Assembly (NCBI RefSeq): GCF_016773205.1 | Contig: NZ_JAETWB010000001.1 | Span: 868,001-932,000, forward strand | Direction: 5' to 3' | Source: Belnapia arida | GTDB lineage: Bacteria > Pseudomonadota > Alphaproteobacteria > Acetobacterales > Acetobacteraceae | Length of the DNA stretch: 64,000 bases | Shown: piece by piece, positions 30,925 to 39,942 of the stretch | Position numbering within the stretch: position 1 is the first letter of the stretch | Layout: each line of letters begins with the position of its first letter | Notes under the pieces: generated by a model | Seen by the model: only the letters and a program-made list of their open reading frames with translations | The model's database searches: none | Told to the model about the DNA's origin: nothing | Made by a program: the position numbers and the translations under genes

Positions 30925-31788
30925 CTACAGCTCCTCGATCCGGCCGGGGCGCAGGCGGCCGCGGGCCAGGTCGGCGAGCGCCAGCATGTTGCCGCGGAAG
31001 CGGCCCCAGCGATCCGCCCAGGGCTCTGGGAAGGGGCTGCGGGCGAGATTCATCGCCCAGTGCCGCGCCATGCTCCGCAGCGCTCGGTTCCAGGGATAGG
31101 TCCCCTTGCGGGCGAGGTAGACGGGATTGGCGATCTGCGAATAGCCGAGCCGGAGGCCGGGGCTACGCCCAACCTTGGCGCCGAGATGCACCCCCCGCGC
31201 ACCTTCCAGCCGCAGGATCGCCCCGTGCCGGCCAAGCAGCCGGGTCACGTCCAGATCCTCGTACCAGGCATAGGCCGGCAGCGCCTCGTCGACGCGGATG
31301 CCCTGCGCGCGCACGACCGCCATGCGGAAGGCCATGTTGCAGCCATAGCCATTGAAATGCGGCCGCGCCGCCATCCGGTCCGCGGGCGGCGCATCGGCGG
31401 CGAGCAGGCCGCGGCCCTCGGCGACCGAGAAGCCTGGACCGTTGGCGCCGTCGGCAATGACGGTGCCCGTCGTCACCACCACGTCCGGCCGCGCGGCGAA
31501 CACCGCCTCCGTCACTGCACAATAGTCGGGCGCCGCGAGGAAGTCGTCGTCGAGGAAGAGCAGGATGTCACAATCCGCCGCCCGGTCCATGATGGCATTG
31601 CGCTGCCGCGGCAGCCCCGCCGGGCCGGTGAGGTACTCGACGCCGGCGACCGGCTCGCCCACATCCTCCGGTGTCACGTGGCAGACGATGATCCGGTCCG
31701 CCGGCATGGTCTGCCGCGCCAGCTCGCGCAGCACCTCGGCCAGGATCGCCGGCCGGCCCCGCGTGGCGATGCCGATGCCAAGCTTCAT
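30925..31788 (-). CDS. GT2 family glycosyltransferase
   Basis: A 287-residue GT-A fold transferase beginning MKLGIGIATRGRPAILAEVL. The DxD-type metal site is in ILLFLDDDFLAAPDY (about residues 96-110), and FNGYGCNMAFRMAVVRAQG with PAYAWYEDLDVTRLLGRHG corresponds to the acceptor-side region. There are no membrane segments, so it acts at the cytoplasmic membrane face. The ATG overlaps the preceding stop by 4 nt. Donor and acceptor sugars cannot be determined. Confidence 0.9.
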   Translation of the reverse strand: MKLGIGIATRGRPAILAEVLRELARQTMPADRIIVCHVTPEDVGEPVAGVEYLTGPAGLPRQRNAIMDRAADCDILLFLDDDFLAAPDYCAVTEAVFAARPDVVVTTGTVIADGANGPGFSVAEGRGLLAADAPPADRMAARPHFNGYGCNMAFRMAVVRAQGIRVDEALPAYAWYEDLDVTRLLGRHGAILRLEGARGVHLGAKVGRSPGLRLGYSQIANPVYLARKGTYPWNRALRSMARHWAMNLARSPFPEPWADRWGRFRGNMLALADLARGRLRPGRIEEL

Positions 31789-32663
31789 CGCGCTGCCTCC
31801 GCCATGGGCCTGAGCGGCAGCCCCGCGTCCGGCCCCGGCGCGGTGAAGCCCGCCAGTCGACCGCGCAGCGTCGCCCAATAATACCGTGCCGCCAGCACCC
31901 GACCGCGCGCCAGGCCGAGCAGCGCTCCGCCCAGCGGCCGGATGAGGAAGGGCAGCCACACCCCCGCCGGCACCCCATGCCGCCGCAGCACGAAGCCGAG
32001 GCCGCGCCCGTAAAGCGCCGCCCGCTCGACGGCCACCGGGGTGAGCCGCTTGTCGGGATGCACGACGAGCTGCCCCGGTTCGTAGCGCGCGGCATGCCCA
32101 GCGCGAATCGCCCGCAGCACCAGGTCGTTCCCCTCGGCCGAGCCATAGGGCGTGCCCGGCCCCAGCCTCTCGTCGAAGCCGCCCATCGCGAGCGCCACCT
32201 CCCGCCGCAGGAAGAGGTTGAACTCGATCACGCTGGTCCAGACATTCGCCGCGTCGATCGCCCCCGCCTCCGTCCGCCACCGGCCGGAGCCGAGCCCGCC
32301 CTCCGGCGAGGCCGCCGGCCCGGTCCGCACGCCGAGTGACGGATCGGCCGCGAAGGCCGCCGCCACCCGGTCCAGCAGCCCCGCCGGATAGAGGCAGTCG
32401 TCATCCGGAAAGCCGACGATCTCCCCCCGCGCCAGGCCGAGGCCGAGGTTGCGCGCATGGCAGGCATTGGCGATGGCGGAGCGGCGCCAGAGCAGCGGCA
32501 GCCGCGCCTCATAGGCGGCGATGACGGGTGCCAGCCGCTCATCCGCATTCTGGTCGACAACGATCACCTCGACGTCGCTGCGCCCTTGGTCTAGCAGGCT
32601 GTCGAACAGCGCAGCGAGCTCCGCATCCCGCCCCCGCGTCGCCACCACCAGGGAGAAGCTCAC
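31785..32663 (-). CDS. GT2 family glycosyltransferase
   Basis: A 292-residue GT2 enzyme with a GTG start at 32663, overlapping the upstream glycosyltransferase stop (GTGA). It begins SFSLVVATRGRDAELAALFD; the nucleotide-sugar/metal region is GEIVGFPDDDCLYPAGLLDR and the acceptor region contains GTPYGSAEGNDLVLRAIRAG. It is the third of four consecutive glycosyltransferase genes counted in the direction of transcription. Specificity is unknown. Confidence 0.9.
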   Translation of the reverse strand: MSFSLVVATRGRDAELAALFDSLLDQGRSDVEVIVVDQNADERLAPVIAAYEARLPLLWRRSAIANACHARNLGLGLARGEIVGFPDDDCLYPAGLLDRVAAAFAADPSLGVRTGPAASPEGGLGSGRWRTEAGAIDAANVWTSVIEFNLFLRREVALAMGGFDERLGPGTPYGSAEGNDLVLRAIRAGHAARYEPGQLVVHPDKRLTPVAVERAALYGRGLGFVLRRHGVPAGVWLPFLIRPLGGALLGLARGRVLAARYYWATLRGRLAGFTAPGPDAGLPLRPMAEAAR

Positions 32664-33769
32664 GGCAGCAGCGCCTCCACATGTGCGCGGACGGCGGTGC
32701 GGAAGGCTTCCTCCGAGAAGCGCAGCGCATTGGCGCGGCAGGCTTCGGGCGCGATGGGCGTTGGCAGCGCCTCGAAGCGCTCGACCGCCGCCATCACCGC
32801 CTCGACGCTTTGCTCGGGAAAGAGCAGACCCGTCTCGCCCTCGCGCACGATATCCCTGGCGCCGCCCCGGCCAAAGGCGATCAGCGGCGTGCCGCAGGCC
32901 TGCGCCTCCACCATGGCGATGCCGAAATCCTCCTCGGCGGCGAAGACGAAGGCCCGCGCCGTCTGGGTCAGCGCGATCAGCTCCGCCTGCGGCACCCGCC
33001 CGCGCAGCTCGACATTCGGGGCGCCGGCGGCGGCGGCGCGCACCAGCGGCTCGGAGGGGCCGTCGCCGGTCACCACCAGCCGCCGCCCCGGCATGCGGCG
33101 GAATGCCTCCACCACCACCTCGACGCGCTTGTAGGGCACCATGCGGGAGGCCAGCAGGTAGTGCCCGCCGCGGGGCGCCTTGCCGAGGCCGAAGCGCGTC
33201 ACATCCACCGGCGGATGGATCACCGCAGCCTCGCGCCGCCAGACCTTGCGGATGCGCTCGGCGATGTAGCCGCTGTTGGCGACGAGGCTGTCGACGCCGG
33301 CCGCCGAGCTGCGGTCCCAGAGGCGAAGCCGGTGCAGCAGCCAGCGGGTGTAGGCGCCCTTCAGCCCGCGCTCCAGCCGGGCCTGGCGGAGGTATTGGTG
33401 CTGCAAATCCCAGGCATAGCGCATCGGGCTGTGGATATAGCTGACATGGAGCTGGCCCGGGCCGGTCAGCACGCCCTTCGCCACGGCATGCGATGAGGAG
33501 AGGATCAGGTCGTAGCCGGAGAGGTCGAGCTGCTCGATGGCGAGCGGCATCAGGCCGAGGTAGTTGCGGAACATCCGACGGGCGAGGGGCAGGCGCTGGA
33601 TGAAGCTCGTCGTGACGGGCTTGCCGCGGAGGAAGCCGCGCTCGGCATCGGGCAGGAAGTCGCAGACGGCGAAGACATCGGCCTCCGGCCAGAGCTGGAT
33701 GAACTGCTCCAGCACCCGCTCGGAGCCGGCATAGCTGTCGAGCCATTCATGGACGAGGGCGACCTTCAC
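32660..33769 (-). CDS. GT4 family glycosyltransferase
   Basis: GT-B fold transferase of 369 residues with a GTG start (KVALVHEWLDSYAGSERVLE) overlapping the previous stop by 4 nt. The N-terminal domain binds the acceptor (VSYIHSPMRYAWDL). The C-terminal domain has the donor-binding VVTGDGPSE and FGIAMVEAQACGTPLIAFGRGG, which contains the E-x7-E motif. This group resembles mannosyl/rhamnosyl-type transferases of exopolysaccharide clusters, but the sugar is not determinable. Confidence 0.92.
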   Translation of the reverse strand: MKVALVHEWLDSYAGSERVLEQFIQLWPEADVFAVCDFLPDAERGFLRGKPVTTSFIQRLPLARRMFRNYLGLMPLAIEQLDLSGYDLILSSSHAVAKGVLTGPGQLHVSYIHSPMRYAWDLQHQYLRQARLERGLKGAYTRWLLHRLRLWDRSSAAGVDSLVANSGYIAERIRKVWRREAAVIHPPVDVTRFGLGKAPRGGHYLLASRMVPYKRVEVVVEAFRRMPGRRLVVTGDGPSEPLVRAAAAGAPNVELRGRVPQAELIALTQTARAFVFAAEEDFGIAMVEAQACGTPLIAFGRGGARDIVREGETGLLFPEQSVEAVMAAVERFEALPTPIAPEACRANALRFSEEAFRTAVRAHVEALLP

Positions 33770-34839
33770 GCAGCCTCCTTTGGCAGCAGCGCCACCAGCC
33801 GCTCGGCGGCCGCGCGCCAGGAGAAGCCGGCGGCGCGGGCGAGACCCTCGGTGCGGAGGCGCGCGGGGAGGCCGGGCTCGTCGAGCAGGCGGGCGAGGGC
33901 GTCTGGCAGGCGGCGCGGGCCGTCATTGTCGAACCAGAGCGCCGCCTCGCCGCAGACCTCGGGCACGGCGGCGGCATGGGCGGCGATCACCGGGCAGCCG
34001 CAGGTCATCGCCTCGAGCGGTGGCAGGCCGAAGCCTTCGTAGCGCGAAGGGAAGATGAGGCAGAGAGCGGATTCGTAGAGGGCGCGCAGCTCGGCATCCG
34101 TGACGCGGCCCAGCGGGGCCACGGCCTGGCCCTGCGGGTCGCCGGCATTGCGGAATACATTGGCATCGGCGGCGCCGGCGACGGCCAGCGTAAGGCCGCG
34201 GGAGGCAAGCAGCGCCTGCGCCTCGCCCAGCCCGGCGAGGCCCTTATGCGCAGCGCGGGTGCCGACGACGAGGGCGAAGCGGCCGGGTTGCAGGTCGTGG
34301 CGCGCGAGGACCGCCGCATCGGCCGACTCGCGCAGGATGTGCTCGCCGCCTTCGTGGATGACGCCGATTCGCGCTGCGTCGATGCGGAGGTGATGGGCGA
34401 TCCGGCCGCGCGAGAATTCGGAGACGGTCAGCAGCCGGGCGCCGGCCCGCGGCAGCGCCCGGTGCAGCGCGCGATACCAGGTGCGGAAGGCGAGGGAATA
34501 GCTATCCGGCGTGTCGAAGGCGCCGGCGTCGTGGATGACGACTGCCTGCCGCCCACGCGCGAGCAGCGGCGCCGCATTGCCGAGATTGACCAGCACCGAG
34601 CCCCGTGCCCGCGCCGGCAGCTCGACCTGCTCCCAGCCCTGCCCGCGGAGACGCCCGAAGGGCTCGTCGCGCAGGTGAGGGAAGGGGGAGGGCGCCCCGG
34701 CCGCCGGCCGCAGCAGCCGCGCGCCGGGCAGCAGCCCCTCCGCTGCCATCGCATCCAGCGCGCGGGTGATCTCGGCGGCGAAGCGCTGCACGCCGGTGAC
34801 GCGCTGGGTCAGGAAGCGACCGTTGACGGCGATCATCAC
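33766..34839 (-). CDS. GT4 family glycosyltransferase
   Basis: A 357-residue GT-B fold transferase. The start is GTG 34839 or the following ATG (IAVNGRFLTQRVTGVQRFA), overlapping the flippase gene end. The donor domain shows LVVGTRAAHKGLAGLGEAQ, then FPSRYEGFGLPPLEAMTCGC, the E-x7-E motif, and VPEVCGEAALWFD. The N-terminal RxTGVQR is typical of mannosyltransferases of the WbaZ/MtfB type, suggestive only. It is the first glycosyltransferase after the flippase in the exopolysaccharide operon. Confidence 0.92.
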   Translation of the reverse strand: MMIAVNGRFLTQRVTGVQRFAAEITRALDAMAAEGLLPGARLLRPAAGAPSPFPHLRDEPFGRLRGQGWEQVELPARARGSVLVNLGNAAPLLARGRQAVVIHDAGAFDTPDSYSLAFRTWYRALHRALPRAGARLLTVSEFSRGRIAHHLRIDAARIGVIHEGGEHILRESADAAVLARHDLQPGRFALVVGTRAAHKGLAGLGEAQALLASRGLTLAVAGAADANVFRNAGDPQGQAVAPLGRVTDAELRALYESALCLIFPSRYEGFGLPPLEAMTCGCPVIAAHAAAVPEVCGEAALWFDNDGPRRLPDALARLLDEPGLPARLRTEGLARAAGFSWRAAAERLVALLPKEAA

Positions 34840-36356
34840 GGAGCCCCCGGCTTAAGCAGCAGGCGCGGCTGGCGGATCAGCGCGCCGATCCGTCCCCGTT
34901 CCGCATCGTCCAGCACCCGCAGCGCCGCTACGGCGAAGACGACGACCGCCAGCCCCGCCGCCGCCAGCAACGGCGCCAGCCCCTGCATCGGCAGGAGCAG
35001 AAGCAGGCCGATCCCGCCCGTGGCCATGGGCAGGGCGAGCCGCCGCGCCGCCTCCGCAGCCGGCGGGTAGAGCCGCGCCACAAGCACGAATTTCCCGGCG
35101 CAATCCGTCGCCGCCCGCGCCGCCCAGGCGATTGCCGCGCCTTCGATCCCGATCAGGTGGATCAGCAGTGCCGCCAGCGGGATGAAGACCACGGCCTGCA
35201 CGGCGGCGAATTTCGCCGTGGCATCCGGCCGGCCGATCGCATCCAGCAGCGCATTCGGCGCAAAGGCGACGCAGGAGAAGAAGATGCCGCAGCCGAGCCA
35301 TTGCAGCACCCGCCCGCTGCCCTCGGCGAAGCCCTGGCCGAGCCAGAGCCAGAGGATCTCTCGCGCTCCGCCGACGATCACGAGGCAGGCCGGAAACACC
35401 AGCAGCATCACCAGCAGCCCGCCCCGCCGCAGCAGCGCGGCCGTCGGCGCAGGCGCGGTGGCGAAGGAGGAGGCGAAGGCCGGCAGCAGCGTCTGCGCGA
35501 CGGCGACGGGCAGGATCCAGGCGCGCAGCACCAGGTCGAGCGGCGTCGCGTAAAAGGCGACGGCCGAGAGGCTGAGCAGGGCGCCGATGAGGAAGCGGTC
35601 GGCATAGAGCAGCGCTTGGGTCATCAGCCCGGAGACGGTCATCCAGCCGCCAAGCTTCAGCAGCGGCGCCACAAGGCCGATGCGCGGCCGGCGCAGCCCG
35701 AGCCCCGGCACCAGCGGCCGGATCAGCCAGAGATAGGAAAGGGTATTCGCCAGCCGGCAGGCGACAAGGGCCAGCATCACCCCGACCAAGCTGTCCCAGA
35801 CCAGCAGCACCAACACCGGCCCGAGATAGTAGAAAAGGTTGACCGGGATGGTGACGAGATTGGCCGCGCGGAACCGCTGATAGGCCGCAAGCACCCCCCA
35901 TAACGCGGCATTCAACACCACCAGCGGCGCGGCGGCGGCCAGCACCCGCATCGCGCCGATCGCCTGCTCTCGCAGGCCGGTCGGCACTTGCAGCATCCGG
36001 TCCACCAGCACCGGCACGAAGAACCAGAGGCCGCAGGCGACGACCAGGCTGATTCCGAGCAGCGTCCCCAGCGCCGCCTCGATCAGCGCGGCCGCCTCAT
36101 CGCCGCGCCCGCTGCCGATGCGCTCGGAGATGGCCCGCGTCAGCGCCTGGCCGACGCCGAAATCGAAGACCCCGAAAACGCCCACCATCGCCAGCGCCAG
36201 GGTGAACAGCCCCCAGCGGTCGAGGCCGAGCTGATGGATGAGGACGGGGGTCAGGACCAGGGCGAGGAGGAGCGGCACGCCGCGCCCCAGCCCGTTCCAG
36301 ACCACACCCGCGACCATGGTGCGGCCGCGGGTGCGGGACTCTGCCGGATCGGCCAT
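34836..36356 (-). CDS. Wzx-like polysaccharide flippase
   Basis: A 506-residue integral membrane protein of the MOP exporter superfamily with about 12-14 hydrophobic helices, for example LFTLALAMVGVFGVFDFGVGQAL and LLALVLTPVLIHQLG near the N-terminus. FGVGQALTRAISERIG matches Wzx/RfbX-type proteins. It would flip undecaprenyl-linked oligosaccharide units across the inner membrane. Its gene follows the priming transferase gene and overlaps the first glycosyltransferase by 4 nt. Confidence 0.92.
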   Translation of the reverse strand: MADPAESRTRGRTMVAGVVWNGLGRGVPLLLALVLTPVLIHQLGLDRWGLFTLALAMVGVFGVFDFGVGQALTRAISERIGSGRGDEAAALIEAALGTLLGISLVVACGLWFFVPVLVDRMLQVPTGLREQAIGAMRVLAAAAPLVVLNAALWGVLAAYQRFRAANLVTIPVNLFYYLGPVLVLLVWDSLVGVMLALVACRLANTLSYLWLIRPLVPGLGLRRPRIGLVAPLLKLGGWMTVSGLMTQALLYADRFLIGALLSLSAVAFYATPLDLVLRAWILPVAVAQTLLPAFASSFATAPAPTAALLRRGGLLVMLLVFPACLVIVGGAREILWLWLGQGFAEGSGRVLQWLGCGIFFSCVAFAPNALLDAIGRPDATAKFAAVQAVVFIPLAALLIHLIGIEGAAIAWAARAATDCAGKFVLVARLYPPAAEAARRLALPMATGGIGLLLLLPMQGLAPLLAAAGLAVVVFAVAALRVLDDAERGRIGALIRQPRLLLKPGAP

Positions 36357-36422
36357 GATGAAGAGGGTCCCGCTGCCTTGGGCCGCGCCGTGCCAGCGCG
36401 GCGGCCTCAGGTCAAGTCGCGC

Positions 36423-37136
36423 TTAGTAAGCGCCGCGGCGGAGCAGCACCGCGGCCGGGGTGCGGAGTAGGATCCGCACATCCTCGAGCAGGGAGGGGTT
36501 GGTGGCGTAGCGTACGTCGAGAGCGACGCGCTGGGTGTAGCTGGTGTCCGACCGCCCGCTCACCTGCCAGAGGCCGGTGATGCCCGGCCGCACCGCGAGG
36601 TAGTGCTCCGCCGCCGCGCCATAATGGGCGGCGAGCTCGGCGGCGACCACCGGCCGCGGCCCGACCAGGCTCATCTCGCCGCGCAGCACGTTGATGAGCT
36701 GCGGCAGCTCGTCGAGGCTGGTGGCACGCAGGAAACGGCCGATCCAGGTGATGCGCGGATCGTGGCGGAGCTTGCGCGTCGCCTCCCACTCGGCACGGGC
36801 GGCCGGATCGCTGGCCAGCAAGGCCTCCAGCCGGGCGGCGCTGTCCACTACCATGGAGCGGAACTTCAGGCAGCCGAAGCGGCGCCCGCCGCGGCCGATG
36901 CGCTCATGGGCATAGAAGGCCGGCCCGCCATCGGCGCGCACCAGCAGGGCGAGCAGCAGGAAGACGGGGGCGCTCAGCAGCAGCAGCGCGCCGGCGCCGG
37001 CGATATCGAGCGCCCGCTTCGCCACCGCCTGCGGCCCAGGGGCGACCTGCTGGGGCAGGCGCACCGCAAGGGGACCGATGGTGGAATGCGAATGCGTCAG
37101 ACCGCGATAGGACTCAACGCCAAGCATGGACGACAT
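36423..37136 (-). CDS. undecaprenyl-phosphate sugar phosphotransferase (ExoY/WbaP type)
   Basis: Initiating (priming) enzyme of exopolysaccharide synthesis; it transfers a sugar-1-phosphate to undecaprenyl phosphate. The ATG at 37136 follows GGAGAG and gives 237 residues, with one membrane helix (ALDIAGAGALLLLSAPVFLLLALLV spans residues about 45-70). The bacterial sugar transferase domain includes FYAHERIGRGGRRFGCLKFR, SMVVD, LRATSLDELPQL, NVLRGEMSLVGPRP and PGITGLWQVSGRSD. The long multi-span N-terminal region of WbaP is missing, so it is the short ExoY-like form. It is the first gene of the leftward polysaccharide operon. Confidence 0.95.
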   Translation of the reverse strand: MSSMLGVESYRGLTHSHSTIGPLAVRLPQQVAPGPQAVAKRALDIAGAGALLLLSAPVFLLLALLVRADGGPAFYAHERIGRGGRRFGCLKFRSMVVDSAARLEALLASDPAARAEWEATRKLRHDPRITWIGRFLRATSLDELPQLINVLRGEMSLVGPRPVVAAELAAHYGAAAEHYLAVRPGITGLWQVSGRSDTSYTQRVALDVRYATNPSLLEDVRILLRTPAAVLLRRGAY

Positions 37137-37152
37137 CTGGCTCTCCTGGGTC

Positions 37153-37180
37153 CCGGCGCCTGGTAGGGGGATGGCGCCGG
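37153..37180. promoter_or_regulatory. hairpin in the leader of the exopolysaccharide operon
   Basis: Perfect 8-bp arms CCGGCGCC and GGCGCCGG around a 12-nt loop, located 17-44 nt upstream of the priming-transferase start codon. The position inside the likely untranslated leader suggests attenuation, an operator or an RNA-level control element. A stem of this kind can occur by chance in GC-rich DNA. Confidence 0.35.
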
Positions 37181-37412
37181 TAATCCTTGCCCGGTTCGGT
37201 TGACGGGTCAGACCGTTCCGGACGCTCGGACTATGGGGGGCAGGTCGTGCGGGATTGCGACGCGCTTGCGGCCGGATTGTGGCACCGCACAAGATTACGG
37301 GAGCAACGATCCTGGCAGGCGATGCCAGCACGCTCCTACCCATCCGGCGGTCGAATTGAAACGGCCGCGCCAGGAGTTGCACCGAGCGCGGCCGCAACGA
37401 AGAGGGTCCTGC

Positions 37413-37745
37413 TCAGCCCGCCGTGGTAACGTGGATATGGATTCGCTCCCGACCGACCCGGTGCGGACGCGGCACCAGGGCGGTGATGCGTCCGCGCAGC
37501 GAACCGGCGCCCTCGGACAGCAGCCCATCGAGCGCCGCCCGCTCCGCTGGCGGGAGGCGGCCGAGCCGTTGCCCGCCGGCCGACCAAGCCTCGATCTCCG
37601 CACCGCCGCGGCGCGGCCGCAACTCGATCGGGTCGCCCACGCGCGGGGCGGCCTGGCCGGGGACGAGGTCTGCCCCATCGGTCAGGTAGGTGAGCATCCC
37701 TGGGTCGGCGGCAGACTCGGCGTGCACGATAGGGTCCTTCCTCAT
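37413..37745 (-). CDS. small HIRAN-like protein
   Basis: A 110-residue protein from the ATG at 37745 (MRKDPIVHAESAADPGMLTY). The segment GDPIELRPRRGGAEIEAWSA, then GQRLGRLPPAERAALDGLL and RGRITALVPR..RERIHIHV, follows the HIRAN pattern (Gd-x-I-x-L ... G-x-x-l-G-r-L-P ... l). HIRAN domains are often fused to helicases or nucleases; stand-alone forms have no settled role. It is separated from the polysaccharide operon by a 276-bp spacer. The identity is by pattern only. Confidence 0.6.
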   Translation of the reverse strand: MRKDPIVHAESAADPGMLTYLTDGADLVPGQAAPRVGDPIELRPRRGGAEIEAWSAGGQRLGRLPPAERAALDGLLSEGAGSLRGRITALVPRPHRVGRERIHIHVTTAG

Positions 37746-37854
37746 GGCCGCGGCCCAATGCGGGAAGGATGGCGAACGATCCATCGCAGCGGGATGACAG
37801 TGGAGAGAACAGGCCCCTATGCGCGGAAGTTTACACGAATGTGAACCGACACGC

Positions 37855-38961
37855 TCATGTCTCCGTGAGCATCTCCACCGCCAGTTGCCCAAGAGCGAGG
37901 GATGCGGTGAGTCCCGGGCTCTCGATGCCGAAGAGGTTCAGGAGCCCCGGCACCCCATGCGCGCGTGGCCCTTGCAGGGTGAAATCCTGCCCGGGCGCCC
38001 CCGGCGGGACGATCTTCGGGCGGATCCCGGAGTAGCCCGGCGCCAGCGCCCCGTCCTTCAGTTCGGGCCAGTAGCGGCGGATGGCGGCGTAGAAGCTCTC
38101 GCCCCGTCGCGGATCGACCTCGTAGTCGATCTCCTCGACCCATTCGACATCCGGCCCGAACCGCGCCTGGCCGCCGAGGTCGATGGTGAGGTGAGTCCCC
38201 AGCCCGCCGGGGACGGGCACCGGGTAGATCAGCCGGGAGAAGGGGTTCTTCCCCGTCAGGGTGAAGTAGTTGCCCTTGGCATAATAGGCGGTCGGGATGA
38301 GCTGGCTCGGCATCCCGGTCAGCGAGCGTGCGAGCTTTGGCGCGTGCAGACCGGCCGCGTTGATGAAGCTGCGGCAGCGCAGCGCCATCGGCTCCGCCCC
38401 GCCGATCTCGAGCTCGGCGCCGTCCTCCGTGAGCCGCCCGCCGGTGACCGGGGCATGAAAGACGAAGATCGCCCCGGCATTCTCCGCGTCGCCCTGGAGC
38501 GAGAGCATATAGGCGTGGCTGTCGATGATGCCGGTGGAGGGCGAGAGCAGCGCCGCCGTGCAGGAGAGCGCCGGCTCCAGCGCCAACGCCTCGGCGCGCT
38601 CCAGCCGGCGCAGATCCGGCACGCCATTGGCCGCGGCGCGCGCCTGGATGGAGGCGAGCTTCTCCGCTTCCGCCTCATCGGTCGCCACGATCAGCTTCCC
38701 GCAATTGGCGTGCGGAAGCCCACGCTCCGCGCAGTATGCGTAGAGCATCTGTTTGCCCTCGACGCAGCAGCGCGCCATCAGGCTGCCGGCCGGGTAGTAG
38801 ATGCCGGCGTGGATTACCTCGGAATTGCGCGAGGAGGTTTCGGTGCCGATTCCCTCCGCCGCATCTAGTACCAGCACCTCGCGCCCAGCCAGCGCCAGGG
38901 CCCGCGCGACCGCGAGCCCCACCACGCCGGCGCCGGCGACGACGCAGTCGAATTCGTCCAT
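37855..38961 (-). CDS. FAD-dependent oxidoreductase, L-2-hydroxyglutarate oxidase (LhgO) type
   Basis: A 368-residue DAO-family flavoprotein. The N-terminal dinucleotide fold is [20 protein letters not shown], followed by [20 protein letters not shown], a diagnostic LhgO-family segment, and [12 protein letters not shown]. Near the C-terminus [11 protein letters not shown] and [20 protein letters not shown] match the same group, including the GIESPGLT turn near FAD. Members oxidise L-2-hydroxyglutarate or related 2-hydroxy acids, passing electrons to quinone or oxygen. The substrate here is inferred from family only. Confidence 0.85.
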   Translation of the reverse strand: MDEFDCVVAGAGVVGLAVARALALAGREVLVLDAAEGIGTETSSRNSEVIHAGIYYPAGSLMARCCVEGKQMLYAYCAERGLPHANCGKLIVATDEAEAEKLASIQARAAANGVPDLRRLERAEALALEPALSCTAALLSPSTGIIDSHAYMLSLQGDAENAGAIFVFHAPVTGGRLTEDGAELEIGGAEPMALRCRSFINAAGLHAPKLARSLTGMPSQLIPTAYYAKGNYFTLTGKNPFSRLIYPVPVPGGLGTHLTIDLGGQARFGPDVEWVEEIDYEVDPRRGESFYAAIRRYWPELKDGALAPGYSGIRPKIVPPGAPGQDFTLQGPRAHGVPGLLNLFGIESPGLTASLALGQLAVEMLTET

Positions 38962-39041
38962 CCCGCTTCAGCCCCGCTTCAGTCCCGCGCAGCATGTGGC
39001 CCCTGCCGCCGCTGCGCCAATCGCCTTTGCCGGAGGGCGGT

Positions 39042-39830
39042 TCACCGTCCCTGGAAGACCGGCTTCCGCTTCTCCTTAAAGGCCCGCAGCCCCTCGCGGA
39101 GGTCATCGCTCGCCTTGGCCGCCGACATCCGCGCCCCGAGCGCCGCGACGTCCAGCGCCTGGTGGCCGATCTCGTTGATGGAGCGCTTCACCCCCTGCAC
39201 GGCGAGCGGCGCCAACTCCCCGAGCCGGCCGGCGATGGCGTCGATCCGCGCGTCCAGGGCCTCGGGCGCGACGAGGTCGGTGAGGTAGCCGATGCGCAGC
39301 AGCTCCTCCGCATTTTGCTCCTCGGCCAGCATGAAGAGCCGCTTGGCATGGTTGAAGCCGAGACGGGAGACGTAACGGCGCAGCCCGCTCTCGTAGTAAT
39401 GCAGCCCGATCCGCGCCGCCGGCATGAACATCCTGACGGCCGGCGTGCCGACCCGGAAGTCGCAGGCCAGCGCCAGGTCGGTGCTGCCGCCATAGACGCC
39501 TGCATGCAGCCGGGCGATGGTCGGGATGCGCAGCATCTCCACCCGGTCGACGAAGCTCTCGAAGCCCTGGGCCTGGTCGCCGCCGGTGCGGCCCTCCGCC
39601 TGTTCCGCCATGGCGCCGAGATGGGCGCCCGCCGAGAAGGCCCGCCCTTCGGAGGCGATCACCAGCACCCGCACCGCCGGATCGGCTTCCACCTGCTCCA
39701 GCAGGCGCAGGATCTCGGCGATATCCTCCGGCTGCACCCGGTTCATCACCTCCGGCCGGTTGAGTCGCAGCGTGGCGCGGCTGCCCGCGATGCTGAGGCT
39801 CGGCGGGCGGCCCTCATCCCTGGCGCTCAT
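39042..39830 (-). CDS. crotonase-fold enoyl-CoA hydratase/isomerase family protein
   Basis: A 262-residue protein from the ATG at 39830 (MSARDEGRPPSLSIAGSRAT). The CoA-binding oxyanion hole segments are ASEGRAFSAGAHLG and HAGVYGGSTDLALACDFR. The two catalytic glutamates of classical enoyl-CoA hydratase are not conserved: the GGGCEL position reads GGSTDL and the PE position reads PAARIG. It may therefore be an isomerase, hydrolase or otherwise diverged member. It is divergent from the HMG-CoA-lyase-like gene, with a 112-bp shared upstream region, so the two are likely part of one acyl-CoA pathway. Confidence 0.85.
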   Translation of the reverse strand: MSARDEGRPPSLSIAGSRATLRLNRPEVMNRVQPEDIAEILRLLEQVEADPAVRVLVIASEGRAFSAGAHLGAMAEQAEGRTGGDQAQGFESFVDRVEMLRIPTIARLHAGVYGGSTDLALACDFRVGTPAVRMFMPAARIGLHYYESGLRRYVSRLGFNHAKRLFMLAEEQNAEELLRIGYLTDLVAPEALDARIDAIAGRLGELAPLAVQGVKRSINEIGHQALDVAALGARMSAAKASDDLREGLRAFKEKRKPVFQGR

Positions 39831-39942
39831 CTTGGTCCTCCGATACCGGGGCGTTGTGCCGGGCCGCAGCCGCCCCGGCAAGGGTGCTGGCACCATGGCG
39901 CCGGAGGAGTAGTCTCCGCCCAATTCGATAGGGAACGCGACC

